From: Ricordea florida
Taxonomy: Eukaryota; Cnidaria; Anthozoa; Corallimorpharia; Ricordeidae
Reading direction: 5' to 3'
NCBI GenBank assembly: GCA_949710005.1
Contig: OX453285.1
Coordinates: 5,021,132 to 5,085,131, forward strand
Length of the DNA: 64,000 nucleotides
The position numbers and the translations under genes are program-made. The notes beneath the pieces are model-generated. The model was not told the DNA's origin, searched no databases, and saw nothing but the letters and a program-made list of their open reading frames with translations. Every line of letters starts with the position of its first letter. Within the stretch, counting starts at the first letter, position 1. Below, in pieces: positions 62,701 through 64,000 of the stretch.

Positions 62701-64000
62701 ACTCGCATAGTGTTCGATGCCTCCGCCAAGTTCAATGGCATGTCTCTTAATGACGTTGTATTACAAGGGCCTAAACTCCAGAATGACCTGTTTACAGTTC
62801 TTCTTCGGTTGCGGCGTGATCCTGTAGCCTTAATGTGCGACATCAAAGAAATGTACCTGCAGATCAAGCTGAAACAAGATGATCAACCGTATCATCGCTT
62901 TCTGTGGCGAAGTTTAGAGACAAACCGAGAGCCTGACATCTTTGAGTTTGACCGCCTTGTCTTTGGAGTAAATTCATCTCCTTTTCAAGCCCAGTTCGTG
63001 ACCCAAGAACACGCCAGGAGATATCAATCAGAGTTTCCCCTAGCAGCTGAAACTATTCTTAAGAGTACGTACATGGATGATAGCATGGATTCCGTTCCTG
63101 ACATCAAGACAGCAATTGAGCTGTACAGCCAGTTGTCGCAACTATGGGAATCTGCTGGAATGCATGCCAGAAAGTGGCTTTCGAATGAACCTGAAGTGTT
63201 ACAATCAATTCCATCTTCAGACTGTGCCACAGAAGTTGATCTTGACCGGGGTGAGTTACCTCCAGTGAAAACCTTGGGAGTCCTGTGGTGCCCCATGGAA
63301 GATGTGTTTAAATTCCAAGTTAATCAGCCTACTGAGAAGCATTCCCAAACAAAACGTAACTTCTTAAGCAAGATAGCAACATTGTTCGACCCACTTGGCC
63401 TTTTATCACCCTACATTGTGCGAGCCAAGGTCCTGCTACAAGACATGTGGGCAAGTGGTGTGGACTGGGATGAGCCGGTCGGTGAAAATTTGTCAGCGAG
63501 GGCTACACAGTGGTTCAGTGAACTATCAGCATTACCAAGACTTCAGATCCCACGATGCTTGAGGACCAGCACTCCAGTTGAACACATGGCTATACATATA
63601 TTTGTGGACGCATCTGAAGAAAAGAATGGAGCAGCCTGTTATGTCAGACACCTCTATAAAGATGGAACTGTCAGTTGCCGCCTCATTGCTTCAAGGTCCC
63701 GTGTTGCACCACTTCAGGCTATAAGCATACCACGTCTGGAACTGATGGCCGCCGTGACAGGCCTCAGGCTTGGTGAGACGGTTGGACAAGTGCTTGTTAT
63801 AGAGAAACATGAGTGGGTGTTTTGGTCTGATAGCATGGATGTTCTCTATTGGATTTGCGGACAAAGTCGAAAGTACAAGACATTTGTGTCTAATTGTGTA
63901 GGGGAGATTCAAACTTTGACCAATCCAGAGCAGTGGAGACATGTACCAACCAAGCTAAACCCCGCTGACTTGCTGACAAGGGGTCTTAGCATTTCAACCC
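59770..64000 (+). CDS. BEL/Pao LTR retrotransposon gag-pol (open to window end)
   Basis: One frame stays open from the ATG at 59770 to the last base (1410 codons, no stop), so it is truncated only by the window edge. Order: a charged coiled-coil N-terminus (KCEKAKAKGAYTRTR); a Pro/Ser-rich linker; a gag-like region (DUF1759 type, about 345-510, LPxFSG-like IPKFSGNKKQYGAW); two Cys/His knuckles at about 548-617; an aspartic protease-like site ALLDDASSKSYL near 688; reverse transcriptase from about 960 (VFDASAKFNGMSLND) with YMDD at about 1101; an RNase H-like region with FVDASEEKNGAACYV near 1278 and IPRLELMAA near 1322. The integrase and 3' LTR lie beyond the window. BEL/Pao is indicated by this domain order and by the RLELMAA motif. 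The intact frame implies a recent copy. Confidence 0.93.
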   Translation, partial: MEKLKCEKAKAKGAYTRTRTRLLMLMEGGLSPKVKVMEALHFVSVAFETVVEACVRLESHYEIAGDLDKLRAVSLEVEAVEENFNEIEELVRGYLNSSSSQCGVLNSSKSAAAEELMIKEQTDRIKEEISRRELELSQVAQDLEKTYEECQKKLSERIRRGKLQVERGQKNGARNLMEGLKGQVSDTQVLGQSTWETGTAPESQMTAEAPIPGGPCISSTSKLHMSTSTPVNSMAALSSPVSGVVYSFTPFVPEGSVPQMSTVVYPPQSQHHPINPLANSGQTIPVGSSALPPPASYNSNVMASGTPSVVPRMSSGNQSQPTPEASQPSYPYHDKINVDSAALKRVSIPKFSGNKKQYGAWKAVFYSCVDRARATPEYKLLRLRECLQGEALKVIEHLGHSATAYEVAKSRLDRKYGGKRRALTLRLEELDAFKQIREGNEMDLERFAELLEALVVNLTDANQEAELGSGSLYISLQRKFNKSLLAKYKQWIFDSGESESVTALREFVDRESEFMTIASETIVGAIKDGPKRERTFLAEDRSSKRKPVRKCKVCKGPHSLWNCEGFKRLAVSNRWNIAKEHKLCFRCLSDGHRGDTCLWNKVCGINGCQSRHHRMLHEDHVARVETKGEVGVESSSASTSSCTREGEISERTHSTTTGEEPILSTRFMALRTIPVYLSNGKRRVKVNALLDDASSKSYLNRDVAAELELEGSPHELTVKVLNDKQERFQTTLVEFRITSLSGELSKEVSAYTAERVTGNMEVVDWRKYRTKWRHLKDIKFPQVGPRTMVDLLIGVDHADLLYSLKDVKGLPGEPIARLTPLGWTCTGNPDVNSERTQTNFTFFLNDSDRLNSLVRRYWDIEEPICIENCIVNPDEKFAKNTVANSLTYGNGRYAIGMPWKRNKSSLPNNYSMALHRLQNTEKKLQRSPELAEVYTKILQTYEKEGYIHKVPRKGREPDQLWYLPHFPVLRPDKSTTKTRIVFDASAKFNGMSLNDVVLQGPKLQNDLFTVLLRLRRDPVALMCDIKEMYLQIKLKQDDQPYHRFLWRSLETNREPDIFEFDRLVFGVNSSPFQAQFVTQEHARRYQSEFPLAAETILKSTYMDDSMDSVPDIKTAIELYSQLSQLWESAGMHARKWLSNEPEVLQSIPSSDCATEVDLDRGELPPVKTLGVLWCPMEDVFKFQVNQPTEKHSQTKRNFLSKIATLFDPLGLLSPYIVRAKVLLQDMWASGVDWDEPVGENLSARATQWFSELSALPRLQIPRCLRTSTPVEHMAIHIFVDASEEKNGAACYVRHLYKDGTVSCRLIASRSRVAPLQAISIPRLELMAAVTGLRLGETVGQVLVIEKHEWVFWSDSMDVLYWICGQSRKYKTFVSNCVGEIQTLTNPEQWRHVPTKLNPADLLTRGLSIST

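Overview
The window looks like nuclear DNA of an invertebrate, most plausibly a cnidarian such as a coral. Genes have GT-AG introns, several tRNA-derived SINEs and many short inverted-repeat elements are present, and three large mobile elements fill more than half of the sequence. The cnidarian assignment is inference from overall character, not from a marker gene.

Region 1 (1-6090) holds decayed repeats: a minus-strand retroelement gag remnant, a foldback element, a relic of a host exon, and an array of a 106-bp repeat. Region 2 (6091-16804) is one 10.7-kb DNA transposon with CACAG termini, a 3-bp target duplication (gta), A/T-rich subterminal repeats, a divergent gene pair (minus 8373-11148, plus 11573-12124), a ten-copy 91-bp minisatellite and an intact single-exon protein kinase (14780-15787). 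The empty version of its target site is visible in paralogous sequence at 5095 and 19618, and a possible excision footprint lies at 24718.

Region 3 (16805-29713) is a tandem duplication of a TauE/SafE-type membrane transporter locus. The first copy (19207-22427) has four coding exons with matching splice phases. The second (26507-29498) has lost exons and carries a stop and a frameshift. Arrays of the same 106-bp repeat and several MITEs interrupt the region. Region 4 (29714-39233) is mostly non-coding, with SINEs, MITEs, foldbacks and short tandem repeats.

Region 5 (39432-58107) is an 18.7-kb Polinton/Maverick (adintovirus-like endogenous element) with near-identical terminal inverted repeats of about 275 bp. 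It encodes protein-primed DNA polymerase B, retroviral-type integrase, packaging ATPase, major capsid protein, a probable penton protein and about ten accessory proteins. A 2.6-kb transposon, itself carrying a 134-bp hAT-like MITE, has split the polymerase gene. The Polinton sits inside the first coding exon of an unidentified minus-strand host gene, flanked by a tgcttt duplication. Its non-coding parts look virus-like: an ATCTAAA box lies 5-32 bp before most virion-module genes, another box lies before the terminal genes, and matching hairpins sit between two convergent gene pairs.

Region 6 (58108-64000) contains the 5' end of the split host exon, an exon-like open stretch, and a BEL/Pao LTR retrotransposon whose gag-pol frame stays open to the end of the window.
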